Part shown: piece by piece, positions 43,937 to 53,529 of the stretch | Layout: each line of letters begins with the position of its first letter | How positions within the stretch are numbered: the first letter of the stretch is position 1 | Source: CAJLIR01 sp964408085 | Lineage (GTDB): Bacteria; Bacillota_I; Bacilli_A; RF39; UBA660 | Direction of reading: 5' to 3' | Length of the DNA: 64,000 nt | Assembly: GCA_964408085.1 (NCBI GenBank) | Contig: CAYOYB010000002.1 | Location: 103,161-167,160 of the forward strand | Translations under genes and position numbers: made by a program | Notes under the pieces: generated by a model | What the model saw: the letters and a program-made list of their open reading frames with translations, nothing else | The model's database searches: none | What the model was told of the DNA's origin: nothing

Positions 43937-44618
43937 GTGTATAAGTTCCTTTCTCATAATCTTTTAAAATTCTACCAGCATCTAACAAGATTACTCTCTT
44001 TTTCATAACTGATACAATATTAGTATCATGAGTAACCATAATTATAGTCGTTCCTAATTTATTAATTTCTTCAAGAACTTTCATTATTTCCATACTAGTT
44101 GCCTCATCAAGATTTCCTGTTGGTTCGTCACAAATTAATAATTTTGGCCCATTAACAATAGCTCTAGCAATTGCTACTCTTTGTTGTTCTCCACCTGATA
44201 ATTCAGTTGGATAATGTTTTGCTTTATTTTTTAAACCAACTAAATCCAAAACTTTTAAAACTTTTTCGTGAACTTCACTTTTTGGAAGACCAAAAACTTC
44301 CAAAGCAAAAGCAACATTCTCATAAACAGTTAATTTTGAAAGTAATTTAAAATCTTGGAAAACAACTCCTAATTTTCTTCTAAGTTTATATACTTTTCCA
44401 TTGCGTAATTTAGCAACATCTAACCCACCAACAATAATTTTACCACTAGTTGGTTTTTCCTCACGGTATAACATTTTAATTAAGGTTGATTTACCACATC
44501 CTGTTGAGCCAATTATAAAAACAAAATCACCTTTTTCAATTGTTAAATCCAAATCATAAATAGCGGTTACACCATTTTTATATTGCTTATTAACACCTTT
44601 CATTCTTATTAAATTCAT
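43923..44618 (-). CDS. ftsE: Cell division ATP-binding protein FtsE
   Basis: 231 residues. ABC ATPase with Walker A GSTGCGKST, Q-loop VFQDFKLL, signature LSGGEQQRV, Walker B LLICDEPTG and H-loop THD. The 'AIYDLDLTIEKGDFVFIIGSTG' start is typical of FtsE. Partner of FtsX, whose gene overlaps its end. Confidence 0.96.
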   Translation of the reverse strand: MNLIRMKGVNKQYKNGVTAIYDLDLTIEKGDFVFIIGSTGCGKSTLIKMLYREEKPTSGKIIVGGLDVAKLRNGKVYKLRRKLGVVFQDFKLLSKLTVYENVAFALEVFGLPKSEVHEKVLKVLDLVGLKNKAKHYPTELSGGEQQRVAIARAIVNGPKLLICDEPTGNLDEATSMEIMKVLEEINKLGTTIIMVTHDTNIVSVMKKRVILLDAGRILKDYEKGTYTHENI

Positions 44619-44635
44619 ACAACACCTCTATTCTT

Positions 44636-45511
44636 TTAAATTCCGCCAGATACTTCATATGCATCGGTGACGATAAAAAATGCGTCTTTATCAATTTGAT
44701 AGATACCTTCTTTTACCATAAAATATTCTTTAGTAGGAATTATACACATAATAACTTTTTGATTATTACCTGTATATCCTCCTCGACCATCTAAAACAGT
44801 AATACCGTGTTTCAAAGTATTGGTAATATATCTTTTAACATCAGTCTCATGTTCTGTAATAATATAAAAAGCTTTTGACTGAGAAATACCTAATATAACT
44901 TTATCAGTCATAATACTAATAATGTAAAGCGAAATAATTGAATACATTAACTTTGTCCAACCAAAAACAAAAACACTACTAGCAATAATTAAACCATCTG
45001 TAAAAAACATTGATGTTCCTAAAGACATCTTAAAGTATTTAGAAACAATCTGATTTAAAATGTCTGTTCCACCAGTTGTAAAACCTGATTTAAAAATTAA
45101 TCCTAAACCAAAACCAGCTATTACAGCTCCAAAGACAACTATTAAAAGTGGATCTGCATCACTTAGGTTAACATATGAAGTTATCCATTCTGTTAACCTA
45201 ACAAAAACTGGATATAATAATGAGCCAATTATTGAGTTTTTTGTTTTTTCTGTTCCTAATAATATGAAACTTAAAATTAACAATAAAATTGAACCAATTA
45301 AAATAACTAGTGATGGACTCCAATTAAATAATTGTTTAAACATAACACCTAAGCCACCAACACCATAAACGACGGAACTTGGTAACATAAATAAATTATA
45401 CGAGATAGCGGTCACAATCATACCTAATATAAATTGAGTATAACGTTTTAGTCGCCCACGCCCATATATTTTTTTTAATATATTCTCTTCAGTCTTCTTT
45501 TTAAAAAACAT
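44636..45511 (-). CDS. YitT-family membrane protein with DUF2179 domain
   Basis: 291 residues: five or six membrane segments in the first 200 residues ('SGFTTGGTDILNQIVSKYF' is the family signature) and a C-terminal DUF2179 domain of about 80 residues (HGITVLDGRGGYTGNNQKVIMC). The family is common in Firmicutes, with no firm function. It sits between prfB and ftsE in one strand-wise run with short gaps. Confidence 0.9.
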   Translation of the reverse strand: MFFKKKTEENILKKIYGRGRLKRYTQFILGMIVTAISYNLFMLPSSVVYGVGGLGVMFKQLFNWSPSLVILIGSILLLILSFILLGTEKTKNSIIGSLLYPVFVRLTEWITSYVNLSDADPLLIVVFGAVIAGFGLGLIFKSGFTTGGTDILNQIVSKYFKMSLGTSMFFTDGLIIASSVFVFGWTKLMYSIISLYIISIMTDKVILGISQSKAFYIITEHETDVKRYITNTLKHGITVLDGRGGYTGNNQKVIMCIIPTKEYFMVKEGIYQIDKDAFFIVTDAYEVSGGI

Positions 45512-45512
45512 C

Positions 45513-46614
45513 TTAACTTCTCCTCTTTAAATTAGCTGTTATAAACATATCTATATCACCATCCAAAACTTTTAAAACATTACTTGTTTCTACATTAGTG
45601 CGATGATCTTTTACCATCGAATAAGGATGCATAATATAGCTTCGAATTTGCGAACCAAAATTGATATCCTTTAAGTCTCCCTTAAATTCTCGCAAATCAT
45701 TTTCTCTTTTTTCAATTTCTAGTTGATATAATTTACTTTTTAAAATTTCTAAAGCTTTCTCTTTATTTTGAATTTGGCTTCTCTCATTTTGGACAGTTAC
45801 AACAATTTTAGTTGGCAAATGGGTTATTCGAACAGCCGAATCAGTTGTATTTACACCTTGACCACCACAACCACTAGAACGATATACATCAATTCGAAGA
45901 TCATTTTCATTTATTTCAATATTAATATTTTCGTTTTCAAACAATGGCGTTATATCGATTGAAGCAAAAGAAGTATGTCTTCTAGAATTTGAATCAAATG
46001 GTGAAATTCTAATTAAACGATGAACACCTTTTTCACTCTTTAAATAACCATAACTGTTTAAACCATGAACTAATATGACAGAACTTTTTATTCCAACTTC
46101 TTCTCCCTGTTGTTCATCAACTAGTTCTGTTTTATATCCTTTTAAATCACACCATCTTAGATACATTCTTTTTAACATCATAGCCCAATCACAAGCTTCT
46201 GTTCCACCTGCACCACTATGAATTTCAATCATCGTATCACCATGATCATACTTGCCATTTAATAATAAATCTATTTCTAAACAATCTAATTCTTGACCAA
46301 GATGTTCTTGCTGATTAATTAAGATATCTAGAAGTTCTGAATCTGGTTCTAATTTTAATAGCTCTAATGTATCTATATCATTTTCAATATTTTTCTTTAA
46401 TTTTTCGGTATCATTTAATTGTTTTTTTAAATAATTAAGTTCGGTGATTACTTTTTCGCTATTTATTCTATCACTCCAAAAGTCACTTGCTTCCATATCT
46501 TTTTCTAATTCTTTAATTCTTTGACTTTTTTTATCTGGTTCAAAGTGACCTCCATAAATCTTTTATACGTTCTAAATAGTTATTATAAATATTAACTAAC
46601 TCATTTATTTCCAT
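45513..46614 (-). CDS. prfB: Peptide chain release factor 2, programmed frameshift gene
   Basis: The start is ATG 46614 after GGAGG. The zero frame stops after 24 codons at TGA (46540-46542); a +1 shift on CTT continues into the main body (EPDKKSQRIKELEKDMEASDFW...). The body shows 'SPFDSNSRRHTSFASI', the SPF-type recognition segment of RF2, and the catalytic GGQ in SSGCGGQGVNTTDSA. RF2 reads TGA and TAA. The frameshift makes its synthesis depend on its own shortage, as in most bacteria. Annotation as one CDS needs a joined location at 46542. Confidence 0.96.
46540..46554 (-). promoter_or_regulatory. prfB +1 recoding site
   Basis: Reads TGG AGG TCA CTT TGA on the minus strand: an internal ribosome-site-like GGAGG, three bases, then the slippery CTT followed by TGA. 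This is the classical RF2 autoregulatory signal. Confidence 0.95.
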
Positions 46615-46693
46615 AACTATCCTCCAATCTTTATCATTATATCATTTATGAGTAAATAAGTAAATTGCTAACAAAAAAAATCATAAAAATAAA

Positions 46694-46726
46694 AATCAAG
46701 ATTCACTTTGTGTTAAATCTTGACCA
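46694..46726 (-). terminator. yutD terminator
   Basis: Minus-strand TCAAGATTT / AATCTTGA stem with an 11-base loop, followed by TTTTTATTTTT. Confidence 0.7.
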
Positions 46727-46758
46727 TAATTAATTTTTAAAATTACAGAATTATTACA

Positions 46759-47052
46759 TTATTTATTTATTAAATTGCTTATTTTTTTTAAAACAAAATA
46801 ACGACATTCATAAGCACAATGTTTATTTATATATTCTTTATAGTTAGAAAAATCATTTATTTTAGTACAATTTTTATTTTCTTTATCATAAAAACCTTTT
46901 AAGCGTAATTTACTGTAAGCCCAATCACCTATAATATAATCATAATCATTAAAATAATCAGTGTATTTATTTTTAGTCTCTTCATAATCAAAACCATCTT
47001 TATAATTTTCTAATAACTCATATTCATTATTATCTAGTATATATTTTTTCAT
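46759..47052 (-). CDS. yutD: YutD-family protein
   Basis: 97 residues. Contains the YutD core: 'YDYIIGDWAYSKLRLKGFYD' and the closing 'YECRYFVLKK'. Function is unknown; the family is a Firmicutes marker found near yunB/yutE in Bacillus. Its AAGGAG ribosome site lies in the last codons of the upstream gene, 2 bases of gap between them. Confidence 0.88.
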   Translation of the reverse strand: MKKYILDNNEYELLENYKDGFDYEETKNKYTDYFNDYDYIIGDWAYSKLRLKGFYDKENKNCTKINDFSNYKEYINKHCAYECRYFVLKKISNLINK

Positions 47053-47054
47053 AT

Positions 47055-48746
47055 CTAATACTCCTTTTGAAATGCTGATGCGATATACCTATATTTTACC
47101 AAACTTGAACCAGAATTCCAAGTCATATAACCACCTTTTAATCCAGCATCATATAATCCTTGTATTTGGTCAGATATTTTAGATGAATCGTAAATAATAT
47201 ATGGACTTTTTATTGTATCATAAGCTTGTAACCAAGTTCTTGCAATAGCTGGTGTTGGTATTTCCTTTTGACGATTGGCAGCATAAGTTCCCCAAGTATA
47301 CATAAGTTTATAAGGAACTGTCCAAACTATTTCAGAAATTCCAAAATCATGAGCATTGAAGTGGTCTGGATAAGGCATCGCACTAATAACATCAACAACA
47401 TTAGAAATGCTTGGCCAATATTGTCCATAAGCTGCAACATAAGTGTAAGCTGATTCACCAAAGACATCAGCTGATACATAAGCACCAACTGAATGAATTT
47501 CATCACAAGCATACATTAAGAATCTTTGGATTGCTTGAGCTTTTTCTTCACCATAAGTATTTCGCATATTCATAGTTCCATTTTCTTCTAATTTATAAGT
47601 TCGATCAGGAAAACGCACGTAGTCAAATTGTATTTCATTAAATCCCATTTCTGTAACAGCTTCTTTTGCAAGTTTAACATTAAACTCCCAAACACTTCTT
47701 TGATAAGCACTTGGCCAATAAGAACCATTATGAGAAAATAAAGCACCATTACCACTATTTACAATCGCATATTCAGGATGATCTTGCGCAAAATACTGGT
47801 CTTTAAAAACCGTAATTCGCCCTATTACATAAAAACCGTTATCCTTTAATTTTTTTATTGCTGCTTGATAAGATTCAAATGAGTTAATCGCATTAGCATA
47901 ATTAGTTGGTGATAATTCTTCCATTACTTTAGAAGCGTAGGCTGGAGATCCACTATCTTTTATATCGACAACAAAAGCATTGATATTACTTTGTTTAGCT
48001 AAGTTAATATATTCATCAACATTGCCTACAACACCACCATTTAAATATAAACTTCTTACTTCGCTAGGAATAGTGTTATTTTCAAATACAGGTTTTTCAT
48101 AAGGAAAATAATCTAAATTTCCTCCTGCTCCACCACCATAAATATCTGTTCTTTCTAAATGAATTTGATAAGTACCTTCTTGATCATAATTTTGATTAGC
48201 TTCTTCAATTGTTTTTACTAAATATTTTTGATAAACATAACCTTCAATATCATTATATTTAATTTTATATTTAGAAACATTACCATCACTTAATAGTTTA
48301 TCAAAACCAATAATCTCAATTTTTTCACCCTTTTTAATTAAACCTAATAAATCTACCCCATCACTTTGTTCATAAATTGAGACAGGTGTACGTACAAAGC
48401 GTTCAGTTTCTAAAACTGTATCAGTTAATTCTAAAACTAGGGTTTCTTTTAACATAAGGTATTCTTTATCATTATAAACAACTTTTAAATAAACATTAGT
48501 ATCTTCTTCATTTATCTCATTAGTTAAATCTTTTTCAAAAACTTTAACCTTTGTTCCTCTAATAATAGTATCAGTCTTATTATACTCTAAATCATACAAA
48601 TCGACACTTAGTTCACTACTTGCAACATACATTTCTGTTTCAACTATTTTTTCTGGAATAGCTTTTTTTAAAACATTTTTCTTTAAAAGAAAAAATAAGC
48701 CTATTCCTATTAAAATTGTTACTATAAACACTAATACTTTTTTCAT
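47055..48746 (-). CDS. Putative glycoside hydrolase (DUF4015) with SH3-like domains
   Basis: 563 residues. N-terminal membrane anchor or uncleaved signal at residues 3-21 (VLVFIVTILIGIGLFFLL). One or two SH3-like domains follow (about 40-190). The DUF4015 barrel spans about 225-560: 'VRSLYLNGGVVGNVDEYINLA', 'AFVVDIKD', 'QFDYVRFPD', 'SADVFGES'. It resembles GH-type (beta/alpha)8 enzymes predicted to act on wall-associated glycans, outside the membrane. Lies between yunB and yutD in one minus-strand unit. Confidence 0.85.
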   Translation of the reverse strand: MKKVLVFIVTILIGIGLFFLLKKNVLKKAIPEKIVETEMYVASSELSVDLYDLEYNKTDTIIRGTKVKVFEKDLTNEINEEDTNVYLKVVYNDKEYLMLKETLVLELTDTVLETERFVRTPVSIYEQSDGVDLLGLIKKGEKIEIIGFDKLLSDGNVSKYKIKYNDIEGYVYQKYLVKTIEEANQNYDQEGTYQIHLERTDIYGGGAGGNLDYFPYEKPVFENNTIPSEVRSLYLNGGVVGNVDEYINLAKQSNINAFVVDIKDSGSPAYASKVMEELSPTNYANAINSFESYQAAIKKLKDNGFYVIGRITVFKDQYFAQDHPEYAIVNSGNGALFSHNGSYWPSAYQRSVWEFNVKLAKEAVTEMGFNEIQFDYVRFPDRTYKLEENGTMNMRNTYGEEKAQAIQRFLMYACDEIHSVGAYVSADVFGESAYTYVAAYGQYWPSISNVVDVISAMPYPDHFNAHDFGISEIVWTVPYKLMYTWGTYAANRQKEIPTPAIARTWLQAYDTIKSPYIIYDSSKISDQIQGLYDAGLKGGYMTWNSGSSLVKYRYIASAFQKEY

Positions 48747-48765
48747 AAAACACCACTCTTACTTC

Positions 48766-49530
48766 TTATTGATTTGGAATTGTTAATGGAATTGAACTAT
48801 TTGTTAAACCTCCTAATAAATAATCAGGGACAATACCTTGAACTAATTTCATTGCTACTGGAATATCTGTTTCGACGGTTATCGTATCAGTAATAAATGG
48901 AAGAATAACACGTGATTCGACCTGAACATAAATACTAACCTCAATTAAAGCATTATTAATACCATAATTTGTAACTTTTGTATTGACATTACTTACAATG
49001 TCACCAACTAAACTTAATTTAACAGGAATTTTAGGACCTATATTAGCAAGTAAAGAATTTTTAAAAATGACACCACTTGGTATTTCATAGATAACGCCTT
49101 TTGATAATTTTTCCTCATCATAATCAATTAAGACATTATCAGGAAGCTCTAATAAATCCAATTTCCCCTCTTCTAGATATTTAAGATTTAATTGAATAGT
49201 ATTAACAATCTTGTTTAAAGTTTTATTAACAACAATTGGATCAAAATCAATCGTTCTAATTTCTCCTGAATCTGATCTAGTAATAATAAACATATCTTCA
49301 ACATTTAAATCTTCCGCAATTTGTTTTGAAATAGCCCTATTAATAATTAGATTAGAAAATTTACGAACCTGACTAGAGGCATAACTCATCAAAACAGGAA
49401 CAACATTTCTATTAAGATAATTTATCGAAAAAAAAGTCATAGTTATTATTAAAACAAAAATAATAATAATGGTATTACCTATTCCAAATTTAAATTTTCT
49501 TTGTTTTTTTAAATGAATTTTTTTTCGCAT
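48766..49530 (-). CDS. yunB: Sporulation protein YunB
   Basis: 254 residues: basic N-terminus, one membrane span at about residues 18-40, then 'INRAISKQIAEDLN', 'IRTIDFDPIVVNKTLN' and the C-terminal 'IPVAMKLVQGIVPDYLLGG', which are the YunB features. Needed for efficient spore formation in Bacillus and controlled there by the mother-cell sigma factor. ATG 49530 follows AGGAAG at a good distance; the GTG three codons upstream does not. Confidence 0.92.
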   Translation of the reverse strand: MRKKIHLKKQRKFKFGIGNTIIIIFVLIITMTFFSINYLNRNVVPVLMSYASSQVRKFSNLIINRAISKQIAEDLNVEDMFIITRSDSGEIRTIDFDPIVVNKTLNKIVNTIQLNLKYLEEGKLDLLELPDNVLIDYDEEKLSKGVIYEIPSGVIFKNSLLANIGPKIPVKLSLVGDIVSNVNTKVTNYGINNALIEVSIYVQVESRVILPFITDTITVETDIPVAMKLVQGIVPDYLLGGLTNSSIPLTIPNQ

Positions 49531-49681
49531 TCTCTTCACTTCCTAATATAATTATATAAAAATATTAGGAAATAAGAATTATATGTTACTATTCATTATT
49601 ATTATATCAAAAATAGCAACTAATAAACTATTTTTTTGGAATATATTTTGTAAAGTGTCAAATAATATTATTGGTGATAAT

Positions 49682-50140
49682 ATGCATATAAAAGATGTAA
49701 TGTCTAAAAGTTTAATTATTGGTAGTATTACTAATTCTATAGCAGAAATTGCTACAATGATGAAAAAATATGATATTGGTTTTATGCCAATTAGTGATCA
49801 AAAGAAAATTATTGGTGTCATAACAGATCGTGATATTGTTGTTAATGCTTTAAGTAACAATTGTAGCCAAAATGATATCATTGATAAATATATTATAAAA
49901 AATATTATTTCAATTGAGCAAGATAAAAAAATAGAAGACGCGATTAAATTAATGGGTGAAAAAAAAGTAAGAAGATTAATTGTAACTCATGATAACAAAA
50001 TGACAGGTATTTTATCTTTAGCTGATATTATAAAATCAAATGAATGTAAGGATTTAATTATTGATAATTTACAAAAAATATTTGAAATTAATCGAAATGA
50101 TGATTTATTTAAAACTGAAATTGACGAATTTTATTTATAA
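49682..50140 (+). CDS. Tandem CBS-domain protein
   Basis: 152 residues, two CBS motifs making one Bateman module: 'MHIKDVMSKSL...MPISDQKKIIGVITDRDIV' and 'IEDAIKLMGEKKVRRLIVTHDNKMTGILSLADI'. Such stand-alone modules bind adenosine ligands and sense energy status. ATG 49682 is preceded by GGTGAT; the reading open from 49583 gives a hydrophobic leader without a ribosome site and is less likely. Terminator follows. Confidence 0.88.
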   Translation: MHIKDVMSKSLIIGSITNSIAEIATMMKKYDIGFMPISDQKKIIGVITDRDIVVNALSNNCSQNDIIDKYIIKNIISIEQDKKIEDAIKLMGEKKVRRLIVTHDNKMTGILSLADIIKSNECKDLIIDNLQKIFEINRNDDLFKTEIDEFYL

Positions 50141-50142
50141 GA

Positions 50143-50177
50143 AAAAACAAATGAACTAAATTGTTTCACTTGTTTTT
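50143..50177. terminator. Bidirectional terminator between CBS and FemAB-type genes
   Basis: AAAACAAaTGAA / TTCaCTTGTTTT stem with A run before and T run after; the two genes converge on it. Confidence 0.75.
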
Positions 50178-51323
50178 TAATGTAACTAGTATCTTTTTTA
50201 GATTACGATAAACATTATACATTAAATGATATAACATATAAAATTTTTTATTAATGATAAGATCAAATTCACCAATATATTCTATAACATTACCACTAAA
50301 ACCTCTTTTAAACTCATAAACTCCATAATCTTTTGAGCCTAAAACAAAATTACCACTAATGCCACCAAAATCATAAATAGGTAATTTTTTTGTTTTCGCA
50401 TAATTAATCATATCAAACTGTAACTTATATTGAGCCATAAGGGGCATATATTCTTGGTAAGTTCCTCCATAAACATAATGCATATAATATTTGTCATAAA
50501 TAAATACACCAGCTGATAAAGGAATAAAATTTTCTTTTTCACTTTTAATTTTATCATACAATTTATCATCTTTAAAATTAGACAAATATTTTTCCTTATC
50601 TAAATAAATAATTAACAATGAAGCTTTATCTTTAAATACATCTTTTATTTTTTGATAGTATTCTAAAGTCCGATCAAAACAACGGTGACGTGTACAAGTA
50701 TGCTCCATTATTTTTTTAAAATCTTTAATATTTTCATTATTTACCTCTTTAGTTACTAAAGGATAATTTTCTGCCTTTCTTAAAGAACGCCGACATCTTT
50801 TATCCATTTGTTTCATAATTTCTGGTAACGGCTTAGTAATATCTAAATAAAAGGACCAACGGTATTGAATCTCACTAGTATAACCAACTGTAAAACCATG
50901 ATGGTTATAACCGAGGCTTTTTAAAAATTTCACAAGATTACTTTTATTTTCATCTAATAATAATCTACCATCTCTATTCCTTTTACAATATGTAATAAAT
51001 GGATCTATTTTTAGAGCAATACCATTATATTTTTTTATATATTTTTGTACCTTTTTAGTAAAAAATTCTAATATTTGATAATTATCATAATTAGTTAATA
51101 TTCCTCGTGGTGCATAAAAAATTCTTTTTTTTCCTAAAATTTTTTTAGAAATTAATAAAGCTAAACAAATGATAGAATCATTTTCCATAATACCAACATA
51201 GTGACTTTCCCAACCAGTTATAGTTTTTAAATTACCCCATTCAACTGTTTGACAATAGTTACTATTAGAAAATTTATTTTGCAAATGTTTAAATTGTTGA
51301 GCACTTAATTCTAAAAAATCCAT
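50166..51323 (-). CDS. FemAB/FemX-family aminoacyltransferase
   Basis: 385 residues with the two GNAT-like domains and helical arm of FemABX proteins: 'QTVEWGNLKTITGWE', 'RIFYAPRGIL', 'KMDKRCRRSLRKA'-type basic helix, 'MAQYKLQFDMINYAK' and 'YDFGGISG'. They add amino acids from aminoacyl-tRNA to lipid II stem peptides, making the cross-bridge. The GGAAGAG ribosome site sits in a strong hairpin at 51329-51371. Confidence 0.9.
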   Translation of the reverse strand: MDFLELSAQQFKHLQNKFSNSNYCQTVEWGNLKTITGWESHYVGIMENDSIICLALLISKKILGKKRIFYAPRGILTNYDNYQILEFFTKKVQKYIKKYNGIALKIDPFITYCKRNRDGRLLLDENKSNLVKFLKSLGYNHHGFTVGYTSEIQYRWSFYLDITKPLPEIMKQMDKRCRRSLRKAENYPLVTKEVNNENIKDFKKIMEHTCTRHRCFDRTLEYYQKIKDVFKDKASLLIIYLDKEKYLSNFKDDKLYDKIKSEKENFIPLSAGVFIYDKYYMHYVYGGTYQEYMPLMAQYKLQFDMINYAKTKKLPIYDFGGISGNFVLGSKDYGVYEFKRGFSGNVIEYIGEFDLIINKKFYMLYHLMYNVYRNLKKILVTLKNK

Positions 51324-51328
51324 TCTTT

Positions 51329-51371
51329 CATCTCTTCCATTAATATTCTCTAATATTAATATTAAGAGATG
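51329..51371 (-). promoter_or_regulatory. Hairpin hiding the ribosome site of the FemAB-type gene
   Basis: Outer arms CATCTCTT / AAGAGATG and inner arms ATTAATATT / AATATTAAT form about 17 base pairs with a 4-base loop. On the minus strand the 3' arm contains GGAAGAGATG, 5-15 bases before the ATG at 51323. No T run follows, so it is not a standard terminator. Confidence 0.5.
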
Positions 51372-51401
51372 CTTGTATCTAGAAAATCTAAAAACTGTAT
51401 C

Positions 51402-52139
51402 TTAATTGTAAATTTTATCTAAAAATCTGCTTTCGTCATACATATATTGCTTATCTACATTATAATTGCTATAATCAATTGAAAATGTTATAATCTCACA
51501 ACCATAATAACATTCATTATCAAAATTACTTTGAATAATATGATCTAAATCTTTATCAATATTCAAATATTTCTTAAAATCAGCATCAATATTTGCTAAA
51601 GAATCATCAATCTCGAATTGATAAGGTTTAATACCTGTATTAATAATTGAAAAGCCAAAAATTGTATTATCATAAGCATCCATGATTAAATTGATACCAA
51701 AAATATCATCAGAATAATAAATAGATTTTAACGTCAATCCTCTATAATCATTAGAGCTTAAATAATATCTTTCAATATTGAAAACAGTCAAGGAATCATA
51801 ATTGAAAATAAAATATTCTTCAAAAATAGTATTAAGGTATGGATTTATTTTTTCTATTTCTTCTTTAATAGTCGCTATATTTTGTTCATATTTTTCACGA
51901 GTTGGTTCTTCAATCATTAAAAAACTAGTTAAATCAACTGAAGACAAAATCTCTAATTTTTCGTCATTAGTCAAATTATAATTATCATAGATATTTTCCA
52001 AGTTAAGCTGATTGGTGCTAACATGATTAAGCATATTTTGATCATGAAAGTAAAAATAAGTTTTAGGAAAGCTAATAATGAGAAAAGAAATTAATATAAA
52101 AATTAAAAATACAAATATATATTTAAATTTATTTATCAT
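51402..52139 (-). CDS. Membrane-anchored accessory protein of a two-component system
   Basis: 245 residues: one N-terminal span (YIFVFLIFILISFLIISF), then an extracytoplasmic domain rich in Asp/Asn/Tyr. It overlaps the 3' end of the histidine kinase gene by 11 bases, completing a regulator-kinase-accessory operon. The layout recalls YycH/YycI-type kinase modulators, but I see no sequence match, so the function is inference from position and topology. Confidence 0.65.
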   Translation of the reverse strand: MINKFKYIFVFLIFILISFLIISFPKTYFYFHDQNMLNHVSTNQLNLENIYDNYNLTNDEKLEILSSVDLTSFLMIEEPTREKYEQNIATIKEEIEKINPYLNTIFEEYFIFNYDSLTVFNIERYYLSSNDYRGLTLKSIYYSDDIFGINLIMDAYDNTIFGFSIINTGIKPYQFEIDDSLANIDADFKKYLNIDKDLDHIIQSNFDNECYYGCEIITFSIDYSNYNVDKQYMYDESRFLDKIYN

Positions 52140-53529
52140 ATACTACCTCCACTGAAAAGGAAATTGTTGTTCCAACTCCTAATTTGCTTTTGATTAACAG
52201 TTCACTTTTATGTAGAGATGCAATTTCTTTACATAACGCTAAACCTAAGCCAGCCCCACCTTGTTTTCTTGCTCTTGACTTATCCACCATATAAAATGGT
52301 TCTGTTACTTTAGCTAAATTTTCTTCATCAATTCCTTTCCCAAAATCTTGAACAGATATAATATATCGATTATCATCTTTAATACCACTAACAATTATTT
52401 TTTGATTTTCCTTCGATGCTTTACAAGCATTATCAATTAAATTATATAAAAGTGATTTTAATAAAACTGGTTCAATAAAAATATTTACTTCCTCAGTATT
52501 AAATTCAATTTTAATATTATACTTTTTTAGTAGGATTGCTAAAGTTTGCGTTAATTCTCTAAATAATTGTTTAGAATTATATTCTTTAAAAGGAAATTCA
52601 TCCTGTTTTAAAATAATTAAATTTAGTAAATGAAATGATAAATCTTCTAATCTTTTCCCCTCTTTAAAAATATAATTAGCTAATTCATATCTTTTTTTAG
52701 GTTCAATATCATAAGTTCTTAAAATATCAGCATATCCAATAATAGATGTCATAGGTGTTTTTAATTCATGAGTAAATCTCGATATAAAATCTTCTTGTCT
52801 TTGATTATAATCTTGTAACTGATTTATATATTCCTCAATTTTATCCGTCATATTATTAAAATCAGTTGCTAAATTAACTAATTCAGGCGATTTCATCGTT
52901 TTTAAGGAATTATTATTTCTAATCTTAAAATCTCCTTTCGCTATTTGATTAGTTGTTTGCTGCAATTTCTTTAAAGGACTTGTTATATAAATTGAAAAAA
53001 CAGCAATTATACTTGAACTAATTAAAGAACCAATTATTAAAAACATACAGTATAGTTTATAATTTTGATTTCTAAGTTCATAAATATCAGTTATATCAAC
53101 TAAATTTTCTAAATAGGTATCTTGATCATTGATATTTAATTTAGTAATAACTTGAAAAAAGTATTTATTATCTTTAAAAAATATTTGATTACCTTGTTCA
53201 TTATAATCTAAATTATTAATAAATGTACTGTTATCAATATATTTAATATTAGTTTTATCTCCAATAAAAATTTCACCATTATTACTAATATTTTGGAATT
53301 GTTTTAAAATATATTCGGTCATACTAAATCCATATGAGTAATCATCTAAACTGTTTGACGAAATACTATAATAAATTGTTGTTAACATTTTGTTACTATT
53401 TATAGTACTATCTTTTTTTATTAATAATTCATTATTAAAATTTGAATTAATAATTAAAAATCCTCCAATACCTAATAAACTAATAACAAGAAAAAATGAG
53501 ATAATAAAAATCTTAAAACTAAATTTCAT
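52129..53529 (-). CDS. Sensor histidine kinase
   Basis: 466 residues: two membrane spans (about 8-28 and 160-182) around an external sensor domain of about 130 residues, HAMP linker (SPLKKLQQTTNQIAKGDF), HisKA with His254 in FTHELKTP, and HATPase with N box 'LIDNACKA', and G boxes DFGKGI and GGAGLGLAL. The start overlaps the response regulator stop by 4 bases. Signal unknown. Confidence 0.95.
   Translation of the reverse strand: MKFSFKIFIISFFLVISLLGIGGFLIINSNFNNELLIKKDSTINSNKMLTTIYYSISSNSLDDYSYGFSMTEYILKQFQNISNNGEIFIGDKTNIKYIDNSTFINNLDYNEQGNQIFFKDNKYFFQVITKLNINDQDTYLENLVDITDIYELRNQNYKLYCMFLIIGSLISSSIIAVFSIYITSPLKKLQQTTNQIAKGDFKIRNNNSLKTMKSPELVNLATDFNNMTDKIEEYINQLQDYNQRQEDFISRFTHELKTPMTSIIGYADILRTYDIEPKKRYELANYIFKEGKRLEDLSFHLLNLIILKQDEFPFKEYNSKQLFRELTQTLAILLKKYNIKIEFNTEEVNIFIEPVLLKSLLYNLIDNACKASKENQKIIVSGIKDDNRYIISVQDFGKGIDEENLAKVTEPFYMVDKSRARKQGGAGLGLALCKEIASLHKSELLIKSKLGVGTTISFSVEVVYDK

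Noticed and set aside
45513..46496. prfB starting at 46496
   Set aside because: The true start with ribosome site is ATG 46614, joined by a +1 frameshift at the TGA.
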